Positions 25,541 through 35,344 of a stretch of DNA of 64,000 nt are shown here, one piece after another (the stretch's first letter is position 1; each line of letters opens with the position of its first letter). Position numbers and translations under genes: made by a program. The DNA comes from Blastopirellula sp. J2-11. Its GTDB lineage: Bacteria > Planctomycetota > Planctomycetia > Pirellulales > Pirellulaceae. Under the pieces are notes generated by a model. It was not told where the DNA came from. It saw only the letters and a list, made by a program, of their open reading frames with translations, and did not search any database. The stretch is from NCBI RefSeq assembly GCF_024584705.1, contig NZ_CP097384.1, positions 620,001-684,000 on the forward strand. The letters run 5' to 3'.

Positions 25541-26281
25541 CTATTTCGCTTTATCAGCGGCGACTTTCTTCACCGCTGCGACCACTTCGGCTGGTTCGGC
25601 GCGATCGGTGTAGTCGGCGTTCAAAAACGCATAGCGAATCTTGCCGTTGGTATCGATCACATAGGTGGCCGAAAGAGGCAACTCCATCGCGTCGCTGCCG
25701 TTGACCTCGGCCAGTTTTAAGCGATCGCGATAGAGGGGAAGGATCGACGCGGGCAGTTCAAAGACCAGGCCATATTTCCGCGCAGTCGCGTTATTCTTGT
25801 CATGCAACGCGACAAAGTTGAGGTCGTTCGCTTCCGCCGTTTCCTTCGCTTTTTCCGGTAGTTCGGGAGTCAACACAATCAGCTTGGCGCCAGCGCCTTC
25901 GATTGCTTTCAGTTCCTTCTGCATCGCGCGCAGCTGTAAATTGCAGTAAGGGCACCAGCCTCCGCGATACCACATCAGCACCACGGGACCTTCGCTCCAC
26001 ATTTCGCTTAGGCGAACCGTCTTCCCGTTCCAGCCGGTTAGCTCAGCGTCGATCGCGGCGTCACCCACTTGTTTCGCCGACTTTTCGACACCCGAAGCGC
26101 GAACCGTTTCCACAGCGTCACGCATCACTTTCAGCATCTCCGGCGGAAATCGTTTGCCGGCTTCCTCAGACTTTTGTTTCAACTGTTCTTTCAAGGTTTG
26201 CGGTTGGTTCTCTTGACCCATCGCCGCATGAACAAATATTGCCGCCATCATCAAGCATCCAAACAGGGTAGATTTTTGCAT
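25541..26281 (-). CDS. Exported peroxiredoxin-like AhpC/TSA protein
   Basis: A 246-residue thioredoxin-fold protein. The start MQKSTLFGCLMMAAIFVHAA is a Sec signal peptide with likely cleavage after AMG. The mature part has an N-terminal helical extension and then the AhpC/TSA core. Its active site GGWCPYCNLQLRAM has a CxxC pair, as in the peroxiredoxin-like subgroup, with the following LPEKAKETAEANDLNFVALH helix typical. It probably reduces peroxides or disulfides in the periplasm. ATG 26281 is chosen because the signal peptide begins there. Convergent with the GntR gene, separated by an intrinsic terminator. Confidence 0.85.
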   Translation of the reverse strand: MQKSTLFGCLMMAAIFVHAAMGQENQPQTLKEQLKQKSEEAGKRFPPEMLKVMRDAVETVRASGVEKSAKQVGDAAIDAELTGWNGKTVRLSEMWSEGPVVLMWYRGGWCPYCNLQLRAMQKELKAIEGAGAKLIVLTPELPEKAKETAEANDLNFVALHDKNNATARKYGLVFELPASILPLYRDRLKLAEVNGSDAMELPLSATYVIDTNGKIRYAFLNADYTDRAEPAEVVAAVKKVAADKAK

Positions 26282-26402
26282 GACTGGTAACCTTCGATCG
26301 AAGTGTTGAGTGGGGACGTCCAACTGGAAGGAACTTTACGCGCTGACTCGCTTGCAATCAGTACGCTGCGCTACAACTTGAGCAAAGTTTAATGCAAATT
26401 CA

Positions 26403-27725
26403 TCACTTGGGCTGATCGTTGGGACCAAGCGGGAACTTCAGCAGCGCTGCGCCTTCGGCCGGTTGCGAATTCAATGCGGCGGTCAGTTTGGCGTGCGCTT
26501 CGGCGGCGCCCGGGGTGACCGACAAGTCGGTCAACGGGCGTTTTTCGAGCACGTCATTATCGACGTCGATCAAACGCCCGTCGCTGTGCAGTTTCCAGCG
26601 TTGGTCGCGAACATAGCGGACCGGCTTGGTCTGTTCTGGCCTAGGATTGTAATAGCAGTAGATCCAATCGCGCGGCGTGCCGGGATCTCCTAATAGCTGC
26701 GGTTGAAAACTGCGACCGTCAATTCCTGTTGGCGTCGTCGCGCCGGCGACGTCAGAGAGGGTCGGCAGAAAGTCAGAGAAGTCGATGAGGTCAGTGCAAG
26801 TTATGCTTGACGGAATCACGCCGGGCCAGTAGCCGACCAACGGAACGTGTGTTCCCGCGTCGGTCATCTTTCCTTTTCCGCCTTGAATCATCTGGCCATT
26901 GAGCTGCGAGCGGATCGCCGTATTGGAGCCGTTGTCGCCGGTAAAGAGGATCAGCGTGTTGTCGGCTTGGCCGGTTTGTTGAACATGGTCCACGATCTTG
27001 CCAACCTGTTTATCCATGTAAGCGACCATCTCCTCAAAGTTTTTTTGCTTCCGTTTGGGGTCGCGCGTCTTACTGTCAGGCGTCGGCACAAACGGATTGT
27101 GAACCAAGATCATCGGATAGTAAACAAAGTAGGGTTGGTCCGACTTTTGGTCGATGAACTTCAAGATCTGTTCGACGGCGATATCGGGACCATATTGGTT
27201 TGCCGAAAACTGTCGGGTCTCGCCGTTGATATTCAACAGCGGCGCGTCGTATCGCTCTCCCAACTGTTCGACTTGCCACAAGCACCACTGGTCGAAACCG
27301 GCGTCGCTGGGCGACATCCCTTGGCCACGAAAACGCTTCGGATAATTGTTGGCGCCATAGAGTTGCCATTTGCCGGCGATCATTGTCCGGTAGCCGGTTT
27401 CCTTCAGCAGATGCCCGAAGGTGCGCTGATCGCGATTGAGAATCGAAAACGCCGAATAGTTCCGCACGTTGGAAAGTCCGGTCATCATTTTGACACGACT
27501 CGGCGTGCAAAGAGGCTGCGAATAGCAATGCGTAAACCGCATCCCTTGAGCAGCCATCCGGTCAATATTGGGCGTTAAGTACTGCTGCGATCCGTAACAG
27601 CCAAAGCACTCGTAGCCGATATCATCGGCCATGACCAAGATGATATTCGGCTGCTTTTCGGTAGCGCACAAGAACGAAGGTGGTAACAGTAGCGATAGCA
27701 TGGCGACGAGCAATGGAGTTCGCAT
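26403..27725 (-). CDS. Exported sulfatase (formylglycine-dependent, type I)
   Basis: A 440-residue arylsulfatase-family enzyme that hydrolyses sulfate esters, probably from sulfated polysaccharides. A signal peptide spans residues 1-22. The metal Asp pair is in PNIILVMADDIGYECFGCYG, and the maturation motif CTPSR (in SQPLCTPSRVKMMTG) marks the Cys turned into formylglycine. Further active-site elements are GKWQLYG and LFTGDNGSN. ATG 27725 is the start, with GGAGAAG upstream; a TTG 18 bases earlier is in frame but unlikely. The maturase is not in the window. Planctomycetes carry many sulfatases, so substrate cannot be assigned. Confidence 0.93.
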   Translation of the reverse strand: MRTPLLVAMLSLLLPPSFLCATEKQPNIILVMADDIGYECFGCYGSQQYLTPNIDRMAAQGMRFTHCYSQPLCTPSRVKMMTGLSNVRNYSAFSILNRDQRTFGHLLKETGYRTMIAGKWQLYGANNYPKRFRGQGMSPSDAGFDQWCLWQVEQLGERYDAPLLNINGETRQFSANQYGPDIAVEQILKFIDQKSDQPYFVYYPMILVHNPFVPTPDSKTRDPKRKQKNFEEMVAYMDKQVGKIVDHVQQTGQADNTLILFTGDNGSNTAIRSQLNGQMIQGGKGKMTDAGTHVPLVGYWPGVIPSSITCTDLIDFSDFLPTLSDVAGATTPTGIDGRSFQPQLLGDPGTPRDWIYCYYNPRPEQTKPVRYVRDQRWKLHSDGRLIDVDNDVLEKRPLTDLSVTPGAAEAHAKLTAALNSQPAEGAALLKFPLGPNDQPK

Positions 27726-27804
27726 GGCACAAGTCTTCTCCAAGGCGAGAGCGGCGATAAAGCGTCTATTCTAGTCGATTGTAAGAGGCCGCGTCTCCTT
27801 GATT

Positions 27805-28602
27805 TTACGACGCTGCGAACTCTGCTTGGGCTGCGAAGCGGATTTTCTGATCGGTGCGTGACTGAACCAGCGCGGTGAGATGATAATCGGCCGGATCGAC
27901 TTGCGGCGGCAGTTCTAGCTTGGCTTGGCCGACGGCGGCAGGCGATTGAATCATCTGCAGCTTGCGAACGACGTTGACGTGGGAGAGCGTTCGGCCTTTG
28001 TTTTCTCCCGCATCGACCTGACGCGAGGCCCGCTTTTGCACCAACGCTAATTGCAACGAATCGTGCTCCGCTAGATCGGTTCCCCTCCAGGTGACCTGGG
28101 CCATGTTGGCCTGAGAGGTGACGTTGACTTTTAATTGCGTGATTGGTTGACTGCGGAGCCCTGCGTCGATTGCGCGATCGGTCGTCGCTTGATTCGATCC
28201 GACGAACTCGACACGGCCATTGACGATCATTTGCGGCGTGTAAACTCGATCGGCGTTAAACGCCTGGGCGTAAATTCGTTGACGTTGCGAAAAAGCGGCG
28301 TCACTGAAGGGATCTTCCCAACCCAGATAATTCCAATAGTCGACGTGAAACGAGAGGGTGTAGATCGGCAACTTCTGCTGCTGCGCTATAAGATTCACGC
28401 GCGCCAGGTTCTGGTCAGCGCTGGGACAACTGTTGCAACCTTCGGAGGTAAAAAGTTCGATCAGCGCAAATCCAGAGGTCGCCGCTTGAGCGGTCGTTTC
28501 CTCTTCGCCGCGCAGCGGCGCATCCAGAGATGGGCTGAAACCGATGGTCAGTCCGGCGGCCATGCGAAGCGCCATGCGACGAGAAATCTGCAACGGAGTC
28601 AT
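27805..28602 (-). CDS. DUF1223 thioredoxin-fold protein, exported
   Basis: A 265-residue DUF1223-family protein. The N-terminus SRRMALRMAAGLTIGFSP contains a twin-Arg-like start and hydrophobic stretch, suggesting export. The conserved core is ALIELFTSEGCNSCPSADQN, a CxxC thioredoxin-like centre, followed by LSFHVDYWNYLGWEDPFSDA and YTPQMIVNGRVEFVGSN, all family hallmarks. No reaction is known for DUF1223; a thiol redox role is likely. ATG 28602 with AAGG upstream is preferred over a longer opening. Divergent from the methyltransferase at 28853. Confidence 0.88.
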   Translation of the reverse strand: MTPLQISRRMALRMAAGLTIGFSPSLDAPLRGEEETTAQAATSGFALIELFTSEGCNSCPSADQNLARVNLIAQQQKLPIYTLSFHVDYWNYLGWEDPFSDAAFSQRQRIYAQAFNADRVYTPQMIVNGRVEFVGSNQATTDRAIDAGLRSQPITQLKVNVTSQANMAQVTWRGTDLAEHDSLQLALVQKRASRQVDAGENKGRTLSHVNVVRKLQMIQSPAAVGQAKLELPPQVDPADYHLTALVQSRTDQKIRFAAQAEFAAS

Positions 28603-28852
28603 CGGATTTGCCTTCCGCGAGGGAGAAGAGTTCTGGCCGCGACTCGTGGGAGCGTGAGTGCGGCCGAGCTTTCCCAATCTTACTATACTGGCGTTGAAAT
28701 CGTCGCAAGTCGGTGAGGTGGCGGACGAAACTTGGCGGATCTGCCGAGAATCGCCCCCAAACGGTCGGGTCGCCCTCTTGGAGCGATCGACGCTTTCCCG
28801 AGAATGGAATCAGGCGAGCCCCATCCAGCGGCGAAACGACGAAAGAGCCAGA

Positions 28853-29674
28853 GTGACCGCAAAGGAATCGATCGAACTGACCCATGAGCGGGAAACGCTG
28901 CTGATCACGCTATATGGGAAGGCCGAGGAGAGTCGACTTCCCGATTCGTTGTTGCAGGATCACTTTGCCGCCGACGTAGTGGAGCGACTCGACTATGATT
29001 TCCCCAAGTTGCGCGTGACCCGCGACGGAATGATTAGCTTGGCGATGCGCTCGAAGGTGCTCGACGATTGGACGCGTGACTTCCTGAATCGATATCCGCA
29101 AGCAACGGTGCTGCATTTGGGGTGCGGATTGGATAGTCGAATCCTGCGGGTAAACCCCTCCCGTGATGTCGCCTGGTTCGAGGTCGATTTTCCGGAGGTG
29201 ATCGCGCTGCGTCGCCGTATGTATGGAGATCGCCCTGGCTGTGATTGGATAGGCGCATCGATTCTAGACGATGGTTGGCTCGATGTGACGCCCCGCGATC
29301 GCCCGACTTTGGTTGTCGCTGAAGGAGTGCTTCCCTATTTGCCGATGGACGCCGTGCCGCGATTGTTCCAGCAGATCACGACTCATTTCGATCAGGGAGA
29401 AATCGCGTTTGACGCCTATACGCGTTTGGGCGTGCGGATCCTCAATCTTCTGCCATCGATTCAAGCGACCGGCGCCAAGTTGCGCTGGGGGCTGGGCGAT
29501 CCTCATTCGCTGGTGGCGCAGGCGCCGCGTCTGACGTTTGTCGACGAGCAAACGAGACTTGATCCCGAGCAGTTGACGCGGATCTCTTGGCCGCTACGAA
29601 CTCTCGCCCAGATCATGCACCTGGCGCCGCCGCTGCGGCGGTTTGGGCGTCTGTTGCGCTACCGGTTTGGTTAG
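28853..29674 (+). CDS. LCM/PPM1-like SAM-dependent methyltransferase
   Basis: About 273 residues, of the leucine carboxyl methyltransferase-like family that methylates O- or N-sites of polyketides and other small metabolites in bacteria. The SAM-binding motif is TVLHLGCGLDSRIL (residues 83-97), then WFEVDFPEVIALRRRM (acidic loop) and TLVVAEGVLPYLP (motif post I), all typical. A GTG at 28853 is the best start (upstream GAAAGAG); longer starts would add about 65 residues that do not look conserved. No biosynthetic neighbours identify the substrate. Confidence 0.82.
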   Translation: MTAKESIELTHERETLLITLYGKAEESRLPDSLLQDHFAADVVERLDYDFPKLRVTRDGMISLAMRSKVLDDWTRDFLNRYPQATVLHLGCGLDSRILRVNPSRDVAWFEVDFPEVIALRRRMYGDRPGCDWIGASILDDGWLDVTPRDRPTLVVAEGVLPYLPMDAVPRLFQQITTHFDQGEIAFDAYTRLGVRILNLLPSIQATGAKLRWGLGDPHSLVAQAPRLTFVDEQTRLDPEQLTRISWPLRTLAQIMHLAPPLRRFGRLLRYRFG

Positions 29675-29700
29675 CGCAACAGTGGTAGGCGAAGCGGCGT

Positions 29701-31188
29701 CTACTCGACCAAATAAACTTCATAGGCTGGGTCTAGTTTCCATGTCGGAGCGATATCGACATCCAGCAACGCGATGATCCGCAAGGTGCCCGTCACGATC
29801 CGAGTGTCGAATGTTCCTTTGCCGGCAAGCAACAGATGCCCCCATTTGCTATAGAGCGTGCCGCTGATCGTCCCCGGTCCGAGCAAGTTTTCTTGCACCA
29901 GCACGATGGGACGACGATCATGACGGCGCTGATAAATCATCATTCCGTCGTAGGGACTGCTGGGACTATTAAGCGGTGAGTAAGAACTTCCGAGAACGCC
30001 GATGTTGATGACGGCGCTTGGTAACAGCTCAAGCGCTCCGACATTGCCGGGATGCGTTTCTCCATCGAAAGCGTCGACGCCGGGGGAATGGACCGAATAG
30101 CTATTGTTATCGGTGATATAGAACATCACTCCGTGGGCCTGAACATTCGCCGCCAGCATCGTTAGCGAGAGTTGAGTCAACGGGCTTTTGCTCCGAATAA
30201 CGTAGACTCCCGGTTCAAAAATCACGTTTCCCGTGACGATATTGATCCACTCGTACACGCCTGGCCTAAGCAGGGTAGGAGGGCCGATCAAAGGCAAGCC
30301 GACGATCGTTTTGCCTCCATAATAGTTATCGACGATGTTGACCGGGTCAACGGAAACGGTCGGCGGCGGAACTTCACGCAGCGGATCTGGAACAGGGCGA
30401 CTGCCGGCGCGCAACATGGTCGAATAGTCGCCATCATGTCCGCGATAGTTTTGGCGACGGTCGACTCCGCCGGCGACGCGTAAGTCGCTGGCTTGAAGTT
30501 TCGCGAGCGGCAGAATCGGAGTGCAGGCGACCGCATAGGGAGGTCCCTGCGATAGTCCAGCCGGTAAGCCGAACTCGTCTTCGCCTCCCCAGGTGTTGTT
30601 GACAAGGACCGCGCCGTCGACGGTAACGCGCCCCAGTCCAAGGATTTCGAAACCGCCGATCAGCGTTGGCAACGACGGAATAATTGGCAACGCCTGCAAA
30701 AGCTTGAGAGGCGGCGGATCTTCGTCGAGCACGACGATCGCCGCATCGTCCGTCGCCGGTTCGATGCCGGCTACGGCTCGCACTGACAGCGACGTATCTT
30801 GGGCAAGCTGAAAGATCCCGCCAAAATAGTTGTCGAGCGGACGGTTGATGATGATTTCGGCATGTCGACTGGAGCCTGTGAACTCACCGGAAGTAGGCGG
30901 AATGTTGACTTGAACAGCGCCGTTGGCCAAATCGTCGTTGGCGAGAAAGTTCGCCTCCGCCGCGGTGATCGCCGTACTGGTTGATTCGGCTCGATATAGT
31001 TCGTCTGCCGCGACCAACGCGGCGGCGTCCGCCATATGTTGCAGCGAACGCGACTCGGTTGTCACTCGACTGCCGTCAAACACGAGCAACATGCTGGCGA
31101 ACAATGCCGGCAGCAGAAGCACGACCAGCACAAGAATTTTTCCGCGTCGGCGACATGCGCGCTGCGAAGTACGTCGATGTCTGAACAT
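29701..31188 (-). CDS. TadG-like protein with long extracellular domain
   Basis: A 495-residue protein with the TadG-type N-terminus: basic residues, then the membrane helix KILVLVVLLLPALFASMLLV, then SRSLQHMADAAALVAADELY, the usual N-terminal block of Tad pseudopilin-like subunits. Residues from 150 form a long, Pro/Gly/Val-rich domain with GVYVIRSKSPLTQLSLTM and ISGTLYSKWGHLLLAGKGTF, beta-structured and probably outside the cytoplasm. ATG 31188 has AGGGG upstream; a TTG 21 bases earlier is possible. Last gene of the Tad block, 10 bases after the TadE-like gene. It may form or modify a surface fibre. Confidence 0.8.
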   Translation of the reverse strand: MFRHRRTSQRACRRRGKILVLVVLLLPALFASMLLVFDGSRVTTESRSLQHMADAAALVAADELYRAESTSTAITAAEANFLANDDLANGAVQVNIPPTSGEFTGSSRHAEIIINRPLDNYFGGIFQLAQDTSLSVRAVAGIEPATDDAAIVVLDEDPPPLKLLQALPIIPSLPTLIGGFEILGLGRVTVDGAVLVNNTWGGEDEFGLPAGLSQGPPYAVACTPILPLAKLQASDLRVAGGVDRRQNYRGHDGDYSTMLRAGSRPVPDPLREVPPPTVSVDPVNIVDNYYGGKTIVGLPLIGPPTLLRPGVYEWINIVTGNVIFEPGVYVIRSKSPLTQLSLTMLAANVQAHGVMFYITDNNSYSVHSPGVDAFDGETHPGNVGALELLPSAVINIGVLGSSYSPLNSPSSPYDGMMIYQRRHDRRPIVLVQENLLGPGTISGTLYSKWGHLLLAGKGTFDTRIVTGTLRIIALLDVDIAPTWKLDPAYEVYLVE

Positions 31189-31198
31189 ATATAGGCCC

Positions 31199-31642
31199 CT
31201 ATCGTTCAATACGCATTTGAGTTTCCGCTTTTAAGTTCAACTGATTGATCATCCAAATATTGCCAAACAGAAAATCATGGTCGTACTCGACGATGACGTT
31301 GACCCGTTGATCGGTCAGATTGTCGCCGTCCAGCCAATCAACGATGATGCGAACATCCTCGGGCGCCATCGTCGCCAGAGAAGGACGAATCGCCACGGCA
31401 ATTGAGTCATCCGCCGCCGCCGTCAGTTCTACACGGTTCGGTCCCCACTCCGAGAAATCGCTCTTTTCACCTCGAAGTACCGCCGCTCGAGCGACTCGCG
31501 AGGCGCTGTCACGGAGTAAATTGCGGCGTAACGAAGCGACGCCAAACTCCAACATGCCGACTAGCATGAAGAAGACGACAACCAGGCAGAATACGCCTTC
31601 GATCATCGCCGTGCCTTGCCGTCGCTGGCGAGGTATTTGCAT
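31199..31642 (-). CDS. TadE-like pilus assembly protein
   Basis: A 147-residue protein with the TadE hallmark: basic start, then GTAMIEGVFCLVVVFFMLVG with the conserved Glu in the helix, and EFGVASLRRNLLRDSASRVA after it. The mature part is short and beta-rich. The GGAGAA site lies just upstream of the ATG. Second TadE-like gene after the one at 31653, 10 bases apart. Such proteins are processed by the prepilin peptidase, which is not in the window. Confidence 0.82.
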   Translation of the reverse strand: MQIPRQRRQGTAMIEGVFCLVVVFFMLVGMLEFGVASLRRNLLRDSASRVARAAVLRGEKSDFSEWGPNRVELTAAADDSIAVAIRPSLATMAPEDVRIIVDWLDGDNLTDQRVNVIVEYDHDFLFGNIWMINQLNLKAETQMRIER

Positions 31643-31652
31643 TATATTTCTC

Positions 31653-32063
31653 CTAACGCACTTGGCGCATTTCGTACTGACGTGCGAGCGTCACTTCAGT
31701 TCCCATGCCGCTCCAATTAAACAGCGTTGATATTTGATAGGTAGCGGTTGCAATCACAGTAACGCGATCGTCTTGCTCGATTGCTTCGACGTTGACTTGG
31801 AAATTTTGAGATTCGAAATCTGGCATTATTTCCATCTCTTGACGAATGGTTTGTTCCGAAATATCGCTCCAACTTTCGTACGTAAATGGCGTGAATTGCA
31901 TTGTCGCTCCGCGATGGACACCGTTGCGTACGGCGTTGTCCAGAGTGATTTTGGCGTATTGCACGTTGGCGGCGTCAACCGTAAAGATCGTGATCGTAAT
32001 CAGCAACGGCAGGCATACCGCCAATTCAATAGCCGCCGCTGCAGTTCGTTTGGCGTGGTTCAT
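31653..32063 (-). CDS. TadE-like pilus assembly protein
   Basis: A 136-residue small pseudopilin-like protein. TAAAAIELAVCLPLLITITI carries the TadE-type Glu and hydrophobic helix, followed by NVQYAKITLDNAVRNGVHRG. The remainder (about 80 residues) is a small soluble domain with no Cys. The start codon overlaps the TadC stop in an ATGA arrangement, so expression is coupled to the secretion genes upstream. Confidence 0.8.
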   Translation of the reverse strand: MNHAKRTAAAAIELAVCLPLLITITIFTVDAANVQYAKITLDNAVRNGVHRGATMQFTPFTYESWSDISEQTIRQEMEIMPDFESQNFQVNVEAIEQDDRVTVIATATYQISTLFNWSGMGTEVTLARQYEMRQVR

Positions 32064-33025
32064 TTTGAGTCGCTTTCGCTTTCATCCGCATTCAAGGTGG
32101 AGTCGCAGAGCTTGCCGCTAATCTGAATTGCGGCAGGTCCCGCGAGCACGACAAAGATCGTAGGAAAGATAAACAATAAAGTCGGAATCAGAATTTTGAC
32201 GGAAGCTTGTTGCGCACGTTCCTCGGCGCGTTGTTCTCGTTGATATCGGAGCATGTCGGAAAGTTCGTGCATCGCTTCACCCATCGCCGAACCGAATCGT
32301 TGGGAATGCTCCAGAAAGGTTGAGAGCGTTTGCACTTCCTCCACTCCGGTACGATCCGCCATGCGGCGGAATGAGTTGTCAAGCGAGATGCCGAGCGTCC
32401 CGTCGCGCGCCACGAGGGCGAGCTCATAAGAGAGTTCCGCATGTGTCGACGATAACTCTTGATGCACGTGGCTGATCGCTTCCGCCGCGCCCATGCCTCC
32501 TTCAAGGCATGTTACAACGAGGTCGACGAAATCGGGCAACGATTCTCGCAGACGTTTTTGTCGCTGTTGAGTGCAAGATCGTAACCATAATTCTGGGATC
32601 AAGATCCCAATAAAACCGAGGCAGACGCCGACAAGGATGGTTGCATGAAATGGAAAAATGCCCAGCAATGCGATCGGCAATGCGATAAACACCGGACAAA
32701 CCATGAGCAATAGACGCGCCAGCATGAATAACGAGATCGCCGTCGGATTGTGGAACCCGCCTGAAACCAATCGCCGCGTATAGTAGCCGCGCGACTCCTC
32801 TTCATTTGGCAACAGTCGCATTTCGATAAAATTGAGACTGCTGGCGAGTGAGTTTGGTCCTGGCTCAACTTTTGTCCGATTTTCGACTTCCCGCAAATAC
32901 GAGTCGAGTCGTGCATCGGATTTCACAACGGCGATACGAGACCTGGTTAACGCATACAAGACCCCGCAAAAAACAAAGGCGAAGATTGCGGTTTGTATGA
33001 TCCAGAGATTGGAGAATGCATCCAT
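32060..33025 (-). CDS. tadC: TadC, type II/IV secretion F-family membrane protein
   Basis: A 321-residue inner-membrane protein of the T2SSF superfamily, a platform protein for Tad pilus assembly. Hydrophobic segments lie at about 8-28, 100-122, 125-146 and near 285-303. The cytoplasmic domain carries LRESLPDFVDLVVTCLEGGM followed by GAAEAISHVHQELS, and FGSAMGEAMHELSDMLRYQR, the family core. It lies 12 bases after TadB and overlaps the first TadE-like gene. This places it in the usual tadB-tadC-tadE order. Confidence 0.88.
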   Translation of the reverse strand: MDAFSNLWIIQTAIFAFVFCGVLYALTRSRIAVVKSDARLDSYLREVENRTKVEPGPNSLASSLNFIEMRLLPNEEESRGYYTRRLVSGGFHNPTAISLFMLARLLLMVCPVFIALPIALLGIFPFHATILVGVCLGFIGILIPELWLRSCTQQRQKRLRESLPDFVDLVVTCLEGGMGAAEAISHVHQELSSTHAELSYELALVARDGTLGISLDNSFRRMADRTGVEEVQTLSTFLEHSQRFGSAMGEAMHELSDMLRYQREQRAEERAQQASVKILIPTLLFIFPTIFVVLAGPAAIQISGKLCDSTLNADESESDSK

Positions 33026-33037
33026 ATTTCCGCCTGT

Positions 33038-33991
33038 TTAATAGTCAATGTTCACGATTCGAGAGATGAGGAAGGCGCCGATGCATTGCGAAATCGCACA
33101 GCCAACGAGTATCTCGTAATGTTCCCAGAGAACGCTGCTATACTCGGGAGCGACCAGTGCTAACGCGGCGAGCACCAAAACCGGCATCGCGATCAAAACG
33201 ACCGCTTGCATGCGACCTTCGCCAGTCAGCGCCTTGACGCGGCGCCTCATCTTGACTCGCTTGCGTATAAGATCGGCCAGCTTTTTCAGTAGGTCGGCAA
33301 GATTGCCGCCGGCGCGCTGTTGAACGATCAACGCGACTGCAAAAATCCGTAATTCCATGACATCGACGCGCCGAACCATATCGCGCAGCGCAACCTCGTT
33401 CGCGACGCCTAGATGTTGCTGTTCGTAGTAGTGCGTAAACTCCTCTGACAACGGTTTCGGAAAATCATTGGCGACCATCTGAATCGCTGTCGGCAACCCT
33501 TGGCCTGCGCGGAGAGCGCGAGAAATCGCAGAAAACGCTTCGGGCAGTTGCTGCGTCAACATTTCGGTTCGTTGCAGTCTGCGATGACAAATGCACGCGG
33601 CAGGCAAAGCCCCGGCGATCATGCCGAGCGGCGCTAGGAAGAAGGAGTTGGTTAAGTAGTAAATTCCGCCGCCACCGATCGCCGCCAAACAAAGGGACGA
33701 CAGAGCGAAGTCCCGCGGACTCAGTTGCGATCCCGACTGTTCAAGCCATGTCGTGAACCGCGTCGCCAATAACCGGGAATTGAACGTAAAGCCGGCGTTC
33801 GGGTTGTTCAGTTCTCGTAGCAACGGCGATGTATTGGTCCGCGAGCGCATTTCGTCGGAAAAGACATCTTTCAAACGGTCGTCTGCGCGATGACGCACGC
33901 TGAAGAACAGGTCGTAAACAATCCAACCGATACTGACGATGGAAAACGTCACGCCGATGAAGGTAAACAGCATTACGGATGAAATGGACAT
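33038..33991 (-). CDS. tadB: TadB, type II/IV secretion F-family membrane protein
   Basis: A 317-residue T2SSF-family membrane protein. Helices are visible at 5-28, about 95-133 (two close segments) and 270-310. The soluble core has LTQQLPEAFSAISRALRAGQ, then GLPTAIQMVANDFPKPLSEE, and AVALIVQQRAGGNLADLLKK, as in TadB proteins. It lies 24 bases after the TadA ATPase and 12 before TadC. With TadC it should form the inner-membrane assembly platform. Confidence 0.88.
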   Translation of the reverse strand: MSISSVMLFTFIGVTFSIVSIGWIVYDLFFSVRHRADDRLKDVFSDEMRSRTNTSPLLRELNNPNAGFTFNSRLLATRFTTWLEQSGSQLSPRDFALSSLCLAAIGGGGIYYLTNSFFLAPLGMIAGALPAACICHRRLQRTEMLTQQLPEAFSAISRALRAGQGLPTAIQMVANDFPKPLSEEFTHYYEQQHLGVANEVALRDMVRRVDVMELRIFAVALIVQQRAGGNLADLLKKLADLIRKRVKMRRRVKALTGEGRMQAVVLIAMPVLVLAALALVAPEYSSVLWEHYEILVGCAISQCIGAFLISRIVNIDY

Positions 33992-34015
33992 CGCGATAGC
34001 TCCACAAGCGGCGGC

Positions 34016-35344
34016 TTAGCCGCAATTTTGAAAGAGGGTAGGCGGCAAAACGCAGCCGCTGGCTCGAATCTGGTCGATCGCACGCGGCGTGACGCCGTGC
34101 GCGTTGAATCGGCCTTGCACCTGGCCGGTCTCTTCATTCATCGATTCCAAATAGGAAAAGATCGACTCGGCGATCAGTTCCCCCTGTTCTCCCCGAGCTA
34201 ACTGACTGATTTCGGTGACGCGGCGAATCCCGTCATGCGAACGTGATACGTGTACGACCAGATCTACGGAGGAAGAGATTTGACGTTGGATGCACCACAT
34301 CGAAAGCTCTTGCTGCGAGATGCCGACAAGCATTTCAAGACGTTGCAATGCGTCGGTCGCGCCGTTGGCGTGTAGCGTTGTCATGCTGCCGTCATGGCCG
34401 GTATTCATCGCTTGCAGCATGTCAAAGGCTTCGGCTCCGCGGCATTCGCCGACAATGATTCGGTCCGGTCGCATGCGCAGCGCATTTTTCACAAGATCCC
34501 GCGTCGTGACGCAGCCGCTCCCTTCGATATTCGCCGGTCGCGTCTCCAGTCGCGCCACGTGCGGTTGACGCAATTTGAGCTCGGCGGCGTCTTCGATGGT
34601 GACGATCCGTTCATGAGGCGCGACAAATCCCGACAGCATGTTCAATAGCGTCGTCTTGCCGCTGCCAGTGCCGCCGGAGACGATAATATTCAGGCGCGCG
34701 CGAATTGCGGCTTGCAGGAACTCAAGCATCTCGGACGACAGCGATCCCGCTTCGACAAACTGGAGCGGGGTCATCGACTGTGTCGTTGAACGACGAATCG
34801 ACACCAGTGCGCCGTCGATCGCCAGCGGTGCGATGACGGCGTTGAAGCGACTTCCGTCTGGCAGACGAGCGTCGACCATCGGACTCGACTCGTCGATTCG
34901 CCGGCCTGCTTTACAAGCGATTCGCTGAATGACTCGCAGCAGCTGCTCACGACTGTTGAAGCGGACTTTGCTCCGCTCGATCGCGCCAGTTCGCTCTATG
35001 TAAACGTCGTTGGGACCATTGATTAAAATGTCGGAGATGGTTGAATCTCGAAACAGAGTTTCCAGAGGGCCGAATCCGATCATCTCGTCGATGAGTTCAG
35101 CCGTCAGTTGATCTTTGTCGGTAAAAGAGATCAGGTCAGGATTGGTCAGAAAGATATCCTCAATCGCCCCTTTTAATTCGTGTCGAAGCGATTGGTCATT
35201 CATCTGATCCATGGCGCGCACATCGATACGATCGACGAGGGATTTATGGATTCGGCCTTTGACGACATCATACGGCAGTCCCAGTTTTTTGGGTGTTGGC
35301 GTCGGTGCGGCGAGCGAAAACTTAGCTGATCGGCTCTGAAACAT
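34016..35344 (-). CDS. tadA: TadA/CpaF secretion ATPase
   Basis: A 442-residue type II/IV secretion ATPase of the CpaF/TadA group, which powers Tad pilus assembly. The N-terminal domain holds [20 protein letters not shown] and [12 protein letters not shown], the family N-terminal block. The ATPase domain has Walker A in [20 protein letters not shown], the Asp box [11 protein letters not shown], the Walker B/His box in [20 protein letters not shown] and [14 protein letters not shown]-like motif ([15 protein letters not shown]). Its start overlaps the TadZ gene by 23 bases, so the two are likely translated together. Confidence 0.92.
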   Translation of the reverse strand: MFQSRSAKFSLAAPTPTPKKLGLPYDVVKGRIHKSLVDRIDVRAMDQMNDQSLRHELKGAIEDIFLTNPDLISFTDKDQLTAELIDEMIGFGPLETLFRDSTISDILINGPNDVYIERTGAIERSKVRFNSREQLLRVIQRIACKAGRRIDESSPMVDARLPDGSRFNAVIAPLAIDGALVSIRRSTTQSMTPLQFVEAGSLSSEMLEFLQAAIRARLNIIVSGGTGSGKTTLLNMLSGFVAPHERIVTIEDAAELKLRQPHVARLETRPANIEGSGCVTTRDLVKNALRMRPDRIIVGECRGAEAFDMLQAMNTGHDGSMTTLHANGATDALQRLEMLVGISQQELSMWCIQRQISSSVDLVVHVSRSHDGIRRVTEISQLARGEQGELIAESIFSYLESMNEETGQVQGRFNAHGVTPRAIDQIRASGCVLPPTLFQNCG